DNA of 8,044 bases from Oribacterium sp. (GCA_017940955.1 JAGAXP010000281.1:1-8044); one strand, 5' to 3'; positions 1 to 6,739 are shown, counted from the stretch's first letter. The notes: generated by a model from the letters alone, not told the origin. Numbers and translations are program-made.

Positions 1-293
<293 letters not shown>

Positions 294-424
294 AAAAACT
301 CAGTAAAATCAATGGTTTGCGGCACTTCGGTGGCTTGGAAGTAACACAGAAGTCACACAAATATCAAACCTTGTGAATACGGATATGGACGAATTTACAG
401 GGCGTACCGGATAATCAATCTAAT

Positions 425-436
425 ATTTTGCAAAAT
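425..436. repeat. 12-bp palindrome ATTTTGCAAAAT, with a half copy at 498
   Basis: ATTTTGCAAAAT is a perfect palindrome. Its first nine bases recur at 498-506, just before the ribosome binding site of the first element gene, so two copies of ATTTTGCAA flank the hairpin at 438-482. This could be a repressor site for the operon, but it may be chance in AT-rich DNA. Confidence 0.3.
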
Positions 437-437
437 C

Positions 438-485
438 AAGGACACTTTCTAAAAGAGAAATCTTTTGAGAGTGTCCTTTTGTTAT
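438..485 (+). terminator. Terminator-like hairpin ahead of the maintenance operon
   Basis: The left arm AAGGACACT (438-446) pairs with AGTGTCCTT (470-478). An upper stem pairs AAAAG (451-455) with CTTTT (462-466), and the mismatched bases between can partly pair as G-T. A T-rich tail, TTTTGTTAT, follows at 477-485. The fold could end lysS transcription or act as an attenuator in the leader of the gene at 519. The loop-side sequence AGAGAAATCTT (454-464) and the tail TTTTGTTAT recur exactly in the hairpin at 6841-6885. Confidence 0.65.
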
Positions 486-518
486 GGTCAAAAAATAATT
501 TTGCAAGGAGGAAGTGCC

Positions 519-734
519 ATGGAAACAAGTACAGCGATAGGTGCAGAAAGAGCGATTATGAGAATAACCGTTCCCGAAATGAGACAGAGATTATACCCAA
601 TCAGAGGAGGAATGAAAGAGTATGTTAAAAGTAAGAGTTTCGGGACCAACCTACGAGCTGAAAGATTATCTGGAACACATGGAAAAAGACAAGGTGTACC
701 AGATCACAAGCCAATCAAAGCCCTTAAAGAATAA
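519..734 (+). CDS. Small unrecognised protein, first gene of the element
   Basis: The frame encodes 71 residues from ATG 519, which has an excellent ribosome binding site (AAGGAGG at 505-511, 7-nt spacer). I do not recognise a family. The first 36 or so residues look protein-like (ERAIMRITVPEMRQRLYP, then IRGGMKEYVK). After about residue 35 the frame overlaps the start of the next gene, and its composition becomes basic and irregular, as expected when one frame is read through another gene. The functional product may therefore be mainly the N-terminal part, or a base change may have extended an originally shorter gene. There is no signal peptide, membrane segment or cysteine motif. Its position right before the par genes suggests a small accessory or regulatory protein, but that is only inferred from context. 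Confidence 0.55.
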   Translation: METSTAIGAERAIMRITVPEMRQRLYPIRGGMKEYVKSKSFGTNLRAERLSGTHGKRQGVPDHKPIKALKE

Positions 735-819
735 GGGAACCAACAAGATCTTCCGAGTATTCTCGGATGTTGACAAGAGGACAAAAATAGAAGCCCGCAA
801 GAGACAGGGCAACAGATAA
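622..819 (+). CDS. Small DUF3970-like protein
   Basis: The frame encodes 65 residues from ATG 622, inside the 3' part of the preceding gene in the +1 frame. The start MLKVRVSGPTYELKDYLEHM and the later run SKPLKNKGTNKIFRVFSDV suggest a compact alpha-beta protein: a first strand, a helix, a central variable strand, and a final strand following a KNKG turn. This resembles the short DUF3970-type proteins found next to par genes in clostridial elements; the family name is from memory and not checked. An AGGAGG at 605-610 lies 11 nt upstream, rather far, so translational coupling to the first gene is plausible. The C-terminus is strongly basic (KIEARKRQGNR). It ends 26 nt before parA. Function is unknown. 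Confidence 0.7.
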   Translation: MLKVRVSGPTYELKDYLEHMEKDKVYQITSQSKPLKNKGTNKIFRVFSDVDKRTKIEARKRQGNR

Positions 820-845
820 AGAAAACAGGAACAGGAGGAACGGTT

Positions 846-1631
846 ATGGCAAAAGTAATCGCAGTAGCCAATCAAAAAGGGGGAGTCGGGAAGACAGCTT
901 TGGCAAGCAATCTCGGTGTTGGCCTTGCCATGAACAACAAGAAAGTTTTGGTTATCGACGCTGATCCCCAGGGTAATCTGACATCCAGTCTCGGTATTGA
1001 CAATGCCGACGAACTGGAGAACACGCTTGCTTCATTCATAGAGCGTGAGATCAATGAAGAGCCGATAGAGCCTTCGGACTATATTCTTCATAATGAAGAG
1101 GGCGTAGATATCATGCCTTGCAACATTAAACTTGCAGGAATGGACTACATGATAATGAATGCTTTAAGCAGGGAGCATCTGCTGGATGCCTTCGTCTCAA
1201 GTGTGAGGGACGAATACGACTATATACTTATTGATTGTTCACCGAGTCTTAATCTTGTAACGATCAATGTTCTGACAGCGGCTGATTCAGTGATCATTCC
1301 GGTGGAAGCATCTTATCTTTCTATGGCGGGTCTTCAGCAGCTCCTGTCCTCGATAGGTTCCACCAAAAGGAAACTGAACAGGAAGCTGGATGTCGAGGGC
1401 ATCGTTATCAATAAGGTAAATACCCGTACCAACCATGAAAAGGATATCATAGATAAGCTACGTGAAGCCTATGGAAGTCAAATCAGGGTCTTTGATGTGA
1501 TGATCCCTGAGTCCGTAAGGGCAAAGGAATGTACTGCCTATGGAATCAGCATATATAAGCATGATCCGAGAGGCAAGGTCGCAAAGGCTTTTGAAGAGCT
1601 GACAAAGGAGGTGCTGGCGTATGGCTGCTAA
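846..1631 (+). CDS. parA: ParA/Soj-type partition ATPase
   Basis: The product is a 261-residue cytoplasmic ATPase of the ParA/MinD superfamily. Such proteins bind DNA non-specifically as ATP dimers and work with ParB to place replicons in both daughter cells. The deviant Walker A motif KGGVGKTA is at residues 11-18, Walker A' VLVIDADPQGN at 34-44, and Walker B YILIDCSPS at 126-134. The length is normal for the short Soj type, which lacks an N-terminal helix-turn-helix. The start is fixed by AGGAGG at 833-838 with a 7-nt spacer. The 3' end overlaps parB by 11 nt, so the two are translationally coupled. On an ICE such a pair probably stabilises the excised, replicating circle. I see no truncation or missing catalytic residue. 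Confidence 0.95.
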   Translation: MAKVIAVANQKGGVGKTALASNLGVGLAMNNKKVLVIDADPQGNLTSSLGIDNADELENTLASFIEREINEEPIEPSDYILHNEEGVDIMPCNIKLAGMDYMIMNALSREHLLDAFVSSVRDEYDYILIDCSPSLNLVTINVLTAADSVIIPVEASYLSMAGLQQLLSSIGSTKRKLNRKLDVEGIVINKVNTRTNHEKDIIDKLREAYGSQIRVFDVMIPESVRAKECTAYGISIYKHDPRGKVAKAFEELTKEVLAYGC

Positions 1632-2538
1632 GAGAACACTTCCGGACAGGGTTCAGCTTAAAGGATTGGATTCACTTTTTGGAATTGATCAGGAACAGAG
1701 CGGACAGGTGCTCGATGTCCCGATAGGTGAGCTTTTCCCATTTCAGAATCATCCCTTTAAGGTGTTGGATGATGAAAAGATGGCACAGACTGTGGAGAGT
1801 GTCCGTGATAATGGAATCCTTGTTCCTATCATGGTACGCAACAGACCGGAGGGTGGTTATGAAGTGATATCCGGCCATAGACGCAGACATGCTGCAGAGA
1901 TTGTCGGTCTTAAGACAGTTCCGGTTATCATAAGGGATCTGACCGATGATGAAGCCGTGATCGCCATGGTGGACGCTAATCTTCAGAGAGAAGAGATCCT
2001 GCCAAGCGAAAAAGCATTTGCGTTCAAGATGAAACTTCAGGCTGTATCCAGAGTAAAAGGGCGTCCGAAAAAAGAGGGACAAGTTGTCCCTAATTTTCAA
2101 GGAATGAAATCCACGGAGGTTGTTGCGGAAGGAACCGGGGAAAGCTACAAGCAGATTCAGAGATATATTCGTCTTACGGAGCTCCTACCGGATCTGCTGG
2201 ATATGGTTGATAACAAGAAGATCAAATTCAATCCGGCGGTTGAGCTATCATACATAACTCCGAATGAGCAGTCTCTCCTGCTTGAAGTTATGAAGGAAGA
2301 TGATGTTGTTCCATCGCTTTCACAGGCACAGCAGATCAAGAAGCTGTCACAGGAAAAATCGTGTACAAAGGAAGCATTACATGCCCTACTTGCGGTCGCA
2401 GGAATTAAGGAAAGAAACATAGTGATCAAACATGAGATCATCATGCAGTATTTCCCGGCTGATGTAAGTGATGCCGAAGTGGAAAGCCTTATCGTGAGAC
2501 TTCTTTCCGAATATCGTAAGAAGCACGGAGGTGTGTAA
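1621..2538 (+). CDS. parB: ParB/Spo0J-type partition protein
   Basis: The product is a 305-residue DNA-binding CTPase of the ParB/RepB/Spo0J family, partner of the ParA encoded just upstream. The N-terminal ParB domain covers roughly residues 30-130. It includes the CTP-binding GHRRRHAA box at 85-92 and the conserved VDANLQREEILPSEKAFA stretch at 117-134. A helix-turn-helix region follows at about 164-190 (STEVVAEGTGESYKQIQRYI). The rest, about 200-305, should be the dimerisation part and is more variable. AAAGGAGG at 1604-1611 lies 9 nt before ATG 1621, inside the end of parA. The canonical chromosomal parS palindrome is not present in this window, so this ParB probably uses its own site elsewhere in the element. 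Confidence 0.93.
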   Translation: MAAKRTLPDRVQLKGLDSLFGIDQEQSGQVLDVPIGELFPFQNHPFKVLDDEKMAQTVESVRDNGILVPIMVRNRPEGGYEVISGHRRRHAAEIVGLKTVPVIIRDLTDDEAVIAMVDANLQREEILPSEKAFAFKMKLQAVSRVKGRPKKEGQVVPNFQGMKSTEVVAEGTGESYKQIQRYIRLTELLPDLLDMVDNKKIKFNPAVELSYITPNEQSLLLEVMKEDDVVPSLSQAQQIKKLSQEKSCTKEALHALLAVAGIKERNIVIKHEIIMQYFPADVSDAEVESLIVRLLSEYRKKHGGV

Positions 2539-2539
2539 A

Positions 2540-3658
2540 ATGCCAAAGTTTGATTACGACTATTACTCCGGTGCGGAGAGTGAACAGTTCCGATTTCTGA
2601 AAATACCGAAAGTGTTTTTCGAGGATTCTGACTACTGGGATTTAGGTCTTGCAGAATGTATCCTGTACGGCTTCCTGCACGAGCAGGTGGCATTATCCAA
2701 GGAGAACGGATGGGTTGATGAAGCAGGAAAAACCTATGTCATAAGAACGCTGGAATCCATACAGAAGCTCCTTCACGATTGCAGTGCGGATAAGGCAAGG
2801 TCAACCCTTAAGAATCTCATAGACTTCGGACTTATCGAGAAAAAACGCAGAGGACAGGGCAAACCGGATATCATTTACGTGAAGAACTTTGTCAGTAAGA
2901 AGTCGGAAATATCGTCCTCTGAAAAAACGGGTGACTGTGGAAAACTTTTTTCTGAAACAGAGAAAACCGATGTCTTGAATGATGAAAAACCAATCTCTAG
3001 AGATGGGGATTTCCTCGTTCTTGAAGTGGGAAATTCCGCACCAATAGATCCTAATAATAATTTAAAAAATATTATAGAGCCTAATCATAATCTTATCCAG
3101 CTTACTGGTAATACTACAGGGGCGGCTGAGTCTGTGGATAACTCAGGATGGGATGAGGATGTGATACGTGAAGATATTGCACAGATCAAGGAGAATATCT
3201 ATTACGACGAAATGTCTGCAAGGTACAGGGCAGAATATAATGACCGTTACGATGAGCTGTTTAAGACCATGGTTGATATGATTGCCGGAAAAAGAAAGTC
3301 GCTTAGGATTGGTGATACAGAATATCCACAATGGCTTGTTCGTGAAAGAGTTTTGTCGCTGACAGCCAGTAACGTTGAGTATGTTATGGGTATGATCGCA
3401 GAGAATCTTGGAAAGATTCACAATATGCGCAAATACATGATGGCTGCGCTCTTTAATGCCCCGACAACCATGGACACATACTACACTCAGCTTGTGCATC
3501 ACGATATGCACACCGATGAATGGTTTGAGATGCTTGAAAAGAAAAAGCGTGAGGAAGAGGTCAGGTTTGATATGCAGGTAGAGGAAACAGAAGCCCGACA
3601 GGCGGGAATAGAACTTAGGATTGACAGAGACGAAATGAGGAGAGCAGCCAATGAGTGA
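2540..3658 (+). CDS. RepA_N-type replication initiator with DUF6017-like C-terminus
   Basis: The product is a 372-residue protein with an N-terminal RepA_N-like winged-helix region (about residues 15-115; FRFLKIPKVFF, then LGLAECILYGFLHEQ and SADKARSTLKNLIDFGLI). RepA_N proteins bind and open the origins of many Firmicutes plasmids. A low-complexity linker follows (about 118-205; rich in Ser, Asn, Glu). The C-terminal region (about 215-320; YPQWLVRERVLSLTASNVEY and IHNMRKYMMAALFNAP) matches the DUF6017 type seen on clostridial ICEs, followed by a charged, probably coiled-coil tail (330-372). ATG 2540 is chosen over GTG 2531 because GGAGG (2527-2531) is 8 nt upstream and it lies 1 nt after the parB stop. 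With parA and parB it forms the maintenance module. Family assignments are from recognition, not a search. Confidence 0.85.
   Translation: MPKFDYDYYSGAESEQFRFLKIPKVFFEDSDYWDLGLAECILYGFLHEQVALSKENGWVDEAGKTYVIRTLESIQKLLHDCSADKARSTLKNLIDFGLIEKKRRGQGKPDIIYVKNFVSKKSEISSSEKTGDCGKLFSETEKTDVLNDEKPISRDGDFLVLEVGNSAPIDPNNNLKNIIEPNHNLIQLTGNTTGAAESVDNSGWDEDVIREDIAQIKENIYYDEMSARYRAEYNDRYDELFKTMVDMIAGKRKSLRIGDTEYPQWLVRERVLSLTASNVEYVMGMIAENLGKIHNMRKYMMAALFNAPTTMDTYYTQLVHHDMHTDEWFEMLEKKKREEEVRFDMQVEETEARQAGIELRIDRDEMRRAANE
2993..3091. other. Possible replication-origin segment inside the initiator gene
   Basis: Within the linker coding region there is a 12-bp perfect palindrome ATCTCTAGAGAT (2993-3004). Further on are two near-identical direct repeats, CCTAATAATAAT (3050-3061) and CCTAATCATAAT (3080-3091), flanking a very AT-rich tract (3051-3076). 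In RepA_N plasmids the origin is known to lie inside the rep gene in the part encoding the linker, so the position fits. The same AT-richness could come simply from an Asn/Ile-rich linker. Confidence 0.35.
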
Positions 3659-3971
3659 AAAAGTATCAGCTGTAGTATTCAAGATTTTAATACCGATACT
3701 GGCGATCAGTTTTATGGTGCTGTTCTGCTATCCGGTCTGCAATAAGCCGGAGGGCTTTGACTACTTCCTGTTCTGGATCCTCGTGGGTTTTCCTTTTGGC
3801 ATCAGACGGATGTGGATGTGGCTGATACCGAGAAACTATGGCATAGCTGGTTCTCTGGGAGTAATGGCGCTTAACTGCATTGTAGGCGGAATCATAGGCG
3901 GCTTTGTGGCGGTGATAACGGTGATAAAGGCTTTTGTTACAACCGGGCAGATCATAACGGGGAGGCTGTGA
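3651..3971 (+). CDS. Small membrane protein, DUF6050-like
   Basis: The product is a 106-residue integral membrane protein with about three hydrophobic segments: residues 7-28 (VVFKILIPILAISFMVLFCY), 37-60 (FDYFLFWILVGFPFGIRRMW and onward) and 66-93 (GSLGVMALNCIVGGIIGGFV and onward). The pattern of two cysteines near YPVCNK, a WILVGFPFGIRRMW stretch and a Gly-rich last helix matches my memory of DUF6050 proteins encoded between repA-like and transfer genes of clostridial ICEs. The start ATG 3651 overlaps the initiator stop by 8 nt, with GAGGAG at 3637-3642 and an 8-nt spacer. No function is established. A role in the envelope part of transfer, or in entry exclusion, would be a guess. Confidence 0.75.
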   Translation: MSEKVSAVVFKILIPILAISFMVLFCYPVCNKPEGFDYFLFWILVGFPFGIRRMWMWLIPRNYGIAGSLGVMALNCIVGGIIGGFVAVITVIKAFVTTGQIITGRL

Positions 3972-3975
3972 TGGA

Positions 3976-5238
3976 ATGAAAGAAAGTATAGCGGAGAAAT
4001 GTCCGCAGCTTGCCGCACAATGGAGCAACAGAAATCTCCCTCTGACACCTTCAGATGTCACGATAGGATCGCATAAGCGTGTCTGGTGGAAGGGAATCTG
4101 TGGGCACGAATGGCAGGCGATAGTAAAGAACAGGGTAAATGGGTCGGACTGTCCTTACTGCTCCGGGAATCAGCTATTAAAAGGCTTTAATGACCTTGCC
4201 ACACTGAAGCCTGAGTTGGTATCGGAATGGTCAGAAAAGAATCATCCGCTTATGCCGGATATGGTTCTCTCCTGCACAAATAAATCCGTATGGTGGAGAT
4301 GCATCCACGGTCATGAGTGGATTGCTAAGATAGCCGATAGGTATTATGGGAGCCAGTGCCCATATTGTGAAGGACACCTGCTGTGTAAGGGATTTAATGA
4401 CCTTGCCAGCAATTATCCTGAGCTTGCCGGGGAATGGTCAGAGAAGAACGCTCCGAAGCGGCCAGATGAAGTATTCCCGAAGTCACGGGAGAATGTATGG
4501 TGGAAATGCCGTGTATGCGGCTACGAATGGCGTGCGGTGATAGACAGTCGTGTTAAGGGTTCATCCTGTCCCGTATGTGCTGACAGGATCGTTATGACAG
4601 GAAATAATGATCTTGCCACGACAGATGAAGAGCTGCTATACGAATGGGATTATGAGCGTAACAATACGATAACACCGGAACAGGTGAGCCGTAATTCACT
4701 GCGCATAGTCTGGTGGAAATGCGCTCACGGTCACAGGTGGAGAGCAAAGATTGCAGACAGGGCTATAGATCATGAGCCTTGTCATATATGCAGGAAAGCA
4801 TTTGATAAAGAATTCCCGGATATCCTTTTGCGGTATTATTTATCGCAGGCGGGATACGAGGTTATCATAGATGAAGAGGATCTGATCGGGATTCCTCTGT
4901 CAAATTATATAAGGGAAAAGAATGCGGTTATTGAAATCTCAAAACCGTTTTACAATACAAAGGAAGGTTATCGGCAGGAGTATGTGAAGACTCAGATATG
5001 CAGAAATGCAAAGATAAAGCTGATACGGATCCTTCGTCAGAGAGATAAGGAATTTGAGGACTGTGTTAATATCACGAGGCTTGACGATTCCGATGATGCT
5101 CTCACAGATGCGATAGAACTGGCACTTCATATCTTACGGATAGAGGTGGAGCGTGATGCAAAAGCAGACCGGTCTTTTCTGTTCCGTAAATATACAGATG
5201 TAAATTCCTCAAACTTCCCACACCGCAGAGCGGTGTAA
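3976..5238 (+). CDS. Four-zinc-ribbon protein with nuclease-fold-like C-terminus, 3' end replaced by IS
   Basis: The product is a 420-residue cytoplasmic protein with four tandem zinc-ribbon repeats of the DUF4379 type. The WW pairs are at residues 37, 106, 175 and 246, a period of 69-71. Each repeat has WWK/R-C-x-x-G-H/Y-E/R-W followed by CPxC (or CHIC); repeat 1 has Gly in place of the first Cys. The C-terminal part (about 277-355) has the layout of Vsr/restriction-like nuclease domains that often follow such repeats (a strand region, NAVIEISKPF, then AKIKLIRIL). However, the usual acidic strand and IEYDG motif are changed to LSNYI and IEISK, so activity is doubtful. The start ATG 3976 follows GGGGAGG (3959-3965). 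The IS at 5208 cuts the gene: without it the frame would end V-N-S-L-stop after residue 411. Residues 412-420 (SNFPHRRAV) are read from the IS end. Confidence 0.8.
   Translation: MKESIAEKCPQLAAQWSNRNLPLTPSDVTIGSHKRVWWKGICGHEWQAIVKNRVNGSDCPYCSGNQLLKGFNDLATLKPELVSEWSEKNHPLMPDMVLSCTNKSVWWRCIHGHEWIAKIADRYYGSQCPYCEGHLLCKGFNDLASNYPELAGEWSEKNAPKRPDEVFPKSRENVWWKCRVCGYEWRAVIDSRVKGSSCPVCADRIVMTGNNDLATTDEELLYEWDYERNNTITPEQVSRNSLRIVWWKCAHGHRWRAKIADRAIDHEPCHICRKAFDKEFPDILLRYYLSQAGYEVIIDEEDLIGIPLSNYIREKNAVIEISKPFYNTKEGYRQEYVKTQICRNAKIKLIRILRQRDKEFEDCVNITRLDDSDDALTDAIELALHILRIEVERDAKADRSFLFRKYTDVNSSNFPHRRAV
5201..5207. repeat. Target site duplication, left copy (TAAATTC)
   Basis: These seven bases directly before the IS are repeated exactly at 6733-6739, directly after it. 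Confidence 0.9.
5208..5225. repeat. IS left terminal inverted repeat (18 bp)
   Basis: CTCAAACTTCCCACACCG is the exact reverse complement of 6715-6732. It overlaps a small hairpin, CACCGC-AGA-GCGGTG at 5221-5235, that could hinder transcription or translation entering from outside. Confidence 0.93.
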
Positions 5239-5306
5239 ATACTGATAAAACCTACGGTTTTTGATATTTTTTATTGCACCTTGACATATAAAAAGCACCA
5301 TACCTC

Positions 5307-5359
5307 TGGTAAAATAGGATTAACGACAACCCAAACCGAAAGGACGGTGCTAATCCTAT
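5307..5359 (+). promoter_or_regulatory. Transposase promoter and start-codon hairpin
   Basis: TGGTAAAAT (5307-5315) fits an extended -10 box; TTGACA at 5281 is 23 bp upstream, too far for a normal pair. ATAGGATTA (5314-5322) is perfectly complementary to TAATCCTAT (5351-5359), which contains the first two bases of the ATG at 5358. A start site near 5321-5323 would remove the left arm from the element's own transcripts, while transcripts reading in from outside would keep it and hide the start codon. AGCACC (5294-5299) and GGTGCT (5346-5351) form a second, overlapping pair with the same logic. Confidence 0.55.
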
Positions 5360-6731
5360 GATAAACCATACTACAGAAAACGCAACCCCTGATTTTAATA
5401 CTGAGTACGCATTCGGATCTGCCATAAAGGAACTGGGTATATCCGCTCTTCTCAAAAAGGCCAATGTTCGCAAGGAAAAGGGCTGCTCGGTATTTGAGGT
5501 ATTTCAGTTCCTGTTACTGCTCGTTTTTCAGAACTGTAACCTATACCATTTCCTGAACTCGAAGAAACAGGACTGTGCTTTTTCGAAGAACACCTACTAC
5601 CGGTTCCTTAACGAACCAAGATATAACTGGAAGCGTTTTATCACAATGCTGTCTGCTAAAGTAGTGTCCTACTTCGACTCGCTCACAAAGGAAGATCGCG
5701 TAAACGTTCTTGTTCTAGATGATTCCATAGTTGAGCGTAACCGTAGCAAATGCGTTGAACTGCTATCATGGGTGTTCAATCATGTTACGAACAAAACAGT
5801 CAAAGGCTTTAACATGCTGACCCTTGGATGGTCCGATGGATACAGCTTCATACCTGTCGGGTTCAACATGATGGCATCTACGGATGATAACAAGATCATA
5901 TCTCCTGAAAGCAATGATATAGATAAGCGCAACAGTGGTTATAAACGCAGACAGGAAGCCAGGCTTCATAAACCCCAGGCGGCAATTCAGATGATACATG
6001 ATGCCCTTGCCTCCGGAATAAAAGCATCATACATCCTTATGGATACCTGGTTCACCAATGAGCCATTCATAAATGAGATTCTGAAGGAAGGATTAGATGT
6101 CATCGGAATGCTCAAGGACAACAAGCAGCTGTATTGGTACAACGGAAGGTTGTATAATCTCAAAGCCCTAAGTAAACTTATTGACCGGAGAAAACCTGGC
6201 GATATATTCGGCTCCATAGTTGTACGCACCAAGACGAATAACATTCCTGTCCGTCTTGTGTTTGTCAGGAACAGGAATAATCGTAGCGAATACATCATCC
6301 TTCTCACAACAGACTGCTCTATGAGAGACAACGAAGTAGTACGCATCTATGGAAACAGATGGAATATCGAAGTGTTCTTCCGCGCGAGTAAATCTCTGCT
6401 AAACCTTGGAGATGAATTCCAGGGGCTCAGTTACGACATGACAGTCAGCAGTACGGCTATTGTATTTACAAGGTACATTATCCTCGAATGGCTTCGAAGG
6501 AAAGCAAACGATCAAAAAACTATATGTGAACTGTTCTATGTGTGCTGCGATGATATCCAGGATATCGAGCTGTGCACCGCATTAAAACAGTTGGTAAGCA
6601 TCATCACGGATGGCATCCGCGGAGGCGCTGTTACTATCACAAAAAATATAAAAACACAATTGATAAACTGGTTTGTATCTCAACCGGCATTTATCAGGGC
6701 TTTATTCCCTGAACCGGTGTGGGAAGTTTGA
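5358..6731 (+). CDS. IS4-type DDE transposase
   Basis: The product is a 457-residue transposase that cuts and joins the IS ends. An N-terminal DNA-binding region comes first. The first catalytic Asp is at 121 or 122 (LVLDDSIVERNRSK), the second is Asp 229 (YILMDTWFTNEPF), and the Glu is 338. The Glu lies in a perfect Y-x2-R-x3-E-x6-K signature (Y331, R334, E338, K345; YGNRWNIEVFFRASK), the hallmark of the IS4 family. The length is usual for IS4-type enzymes, and no frameshift or stop interrupts the frame, so it is probably active. The start ATG 5358 has AAAGGA at 5339-5344, a long 13-nt spacer, which suggests weak translation in line with IS self-limitation. The product ends inside the right inverted repeat. 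Confidence 0.92.
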   Translation: MINHTTENATPDFNTEYAFGSAIKELGISALLKKANVRKEKGCSVFEVFQFLLLLVFQNCNLYHFLNSKKQDCAFSKNTYYRFLNEPRYNWKRFITMLSAKVVSYFDSLTKEDRVNVLVLDDSIVERNRSKCVELLSWVFNHVTNKTVKGFNMLTLGWSDGYSFIPVGFNMMASTDDNKIISPESNDIDKRNSGYKRRQEARLHKPQAAIQMIHDALASGIKASYILMDTWFTNEPFINEILKEGLDVIGMLKDNKQLYWYNGRLYNLKALSKLIDRRKPGDIFGSIVVRTKTNNIPVRLVFVRNRNNRSEYIILLTTDCSMRDNEVVRIYGNRWNIEVFFRASKSLLNLGDEFQGLSYDMTVSSTAIVFTRYIILEWLRRKANDQKTICELFYVCCDDIQDIELCTALKQLVSIITDGIRGGAVTITKNIKTQLINWFVSQPAFIRALFPEPVWEV

Positions 6732-6732
6732 G
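6715..6732. repeat. IS right terminal inverted repeat (18 bp)
   Basis: CGGTGTGGGAAGTTTGAG pairs perfectly with 5208-5225. It also encodes the last transposase residues (PVWEV) and its TGA stop at 6729-6731. Confidence 0.93.
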
Positions 6733-6739
6733 TAAATTC
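6733..6739. repeat. Target site duplication, right copy (TAAATTC)
   Basis: This is the exact match to 5201-5207. After it the sequence continues TTTGTAAAT, which supplies the original TAA stop of the interrupted zinc-ribbon gene. Confidence 0.9.

Larger units (their letters stand above)
294..518. other. Gene-free junction between lysS and the element
   Basis: I see no credible gene in these 225 bases. The stretch holds a 12-bp palindrome ATTTTGCAAAAT (425-436), a terminator-like hairpin (438-482) and a second copy of ATTTTGCAA at 498-506. It leads into a strong ribosome binding site for the first element gene. TAATAT at 421-426 could be a -10 box, but no good -35 box lies at the right distance. 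The chromosome/element boundary probably falls in this interval, but it cannot be placed without the other end of the element or an empty site. Confidence 0.5.
5208..6732 (+). mobile_element. Complete IS4-type insertion sequence, 1525 bp
   Basis: The element is bounded by perfect 18-bp inverted repeats, CTCAAACTTCCCACACCG (5208-5225) and its exact complement (6715-6732), and by a 7-bp direct repeat TAAATTC at 5201-5207 and 6733-6739. It holds one full-length transposase gene on the + strand whose stop codon lies inside the right terminal repeat. The intact ends, intact gene and undamaged target duplication point to a recent insertion that may still be mobile. Joining the flanks restores a sensible end for the host gene. 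The subgroup within IS4 was not determined. Confidence 0.93.

Noticed and set aside
294..518. A parS site for the ParB protein
   Set aside because: Nothing close to the canonical TGTTTCACGTGAAACA is present here or elsewhere in the window; the palindrome ATTTTGCAAAAT is too generic to claim.
428..628. A 66-codon frame across the junction hairpin and the first element gene
   Set aside because: It starts without a ribosome binding site, reads through the terminator hairpin, and overlaps the better-supported gene at 519 in another frame.
3143..3682. Long open frames on the - strand opposite the repA-like gene
   Set aside because: No ribosome binding site, and the opposite strand carries a coherent gene with domain-level support, so these are shadows.
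4346..4540. A 64-codon + strand frame inside the zinc-ribbon gene
   Set aside because: It is an out-of-frame reading of the repeats, Cys- and Arg-rich from the same codons, with no start signal.
3976..4800. The roughly 69-residue periodic repeats as a DNA repeat array or CRISPR
   Set aside because: The periodicity is at protein level with diverged codons; there are no identical DNA repeats with spacers, and no CRISPR array or tRNA gene was seen in the window.
5247..5261. AAAACC-TAC-GGTTTT hairpin as a terminator for the zinc-ribbon gene
   Set aside because: The stem is only 6 bp and AT-rich, and the following T-run is interrupted; it belongs to the IS, not the interrupted gene.
5281..5315. 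TTGACA (5281-5286) paired with TAAAAT (5310-5315) as a classical promoter
   Set aside because: The 23-bp spacer is too long for a normal sigma-A promoter; the extended -10 explanation is preferred.
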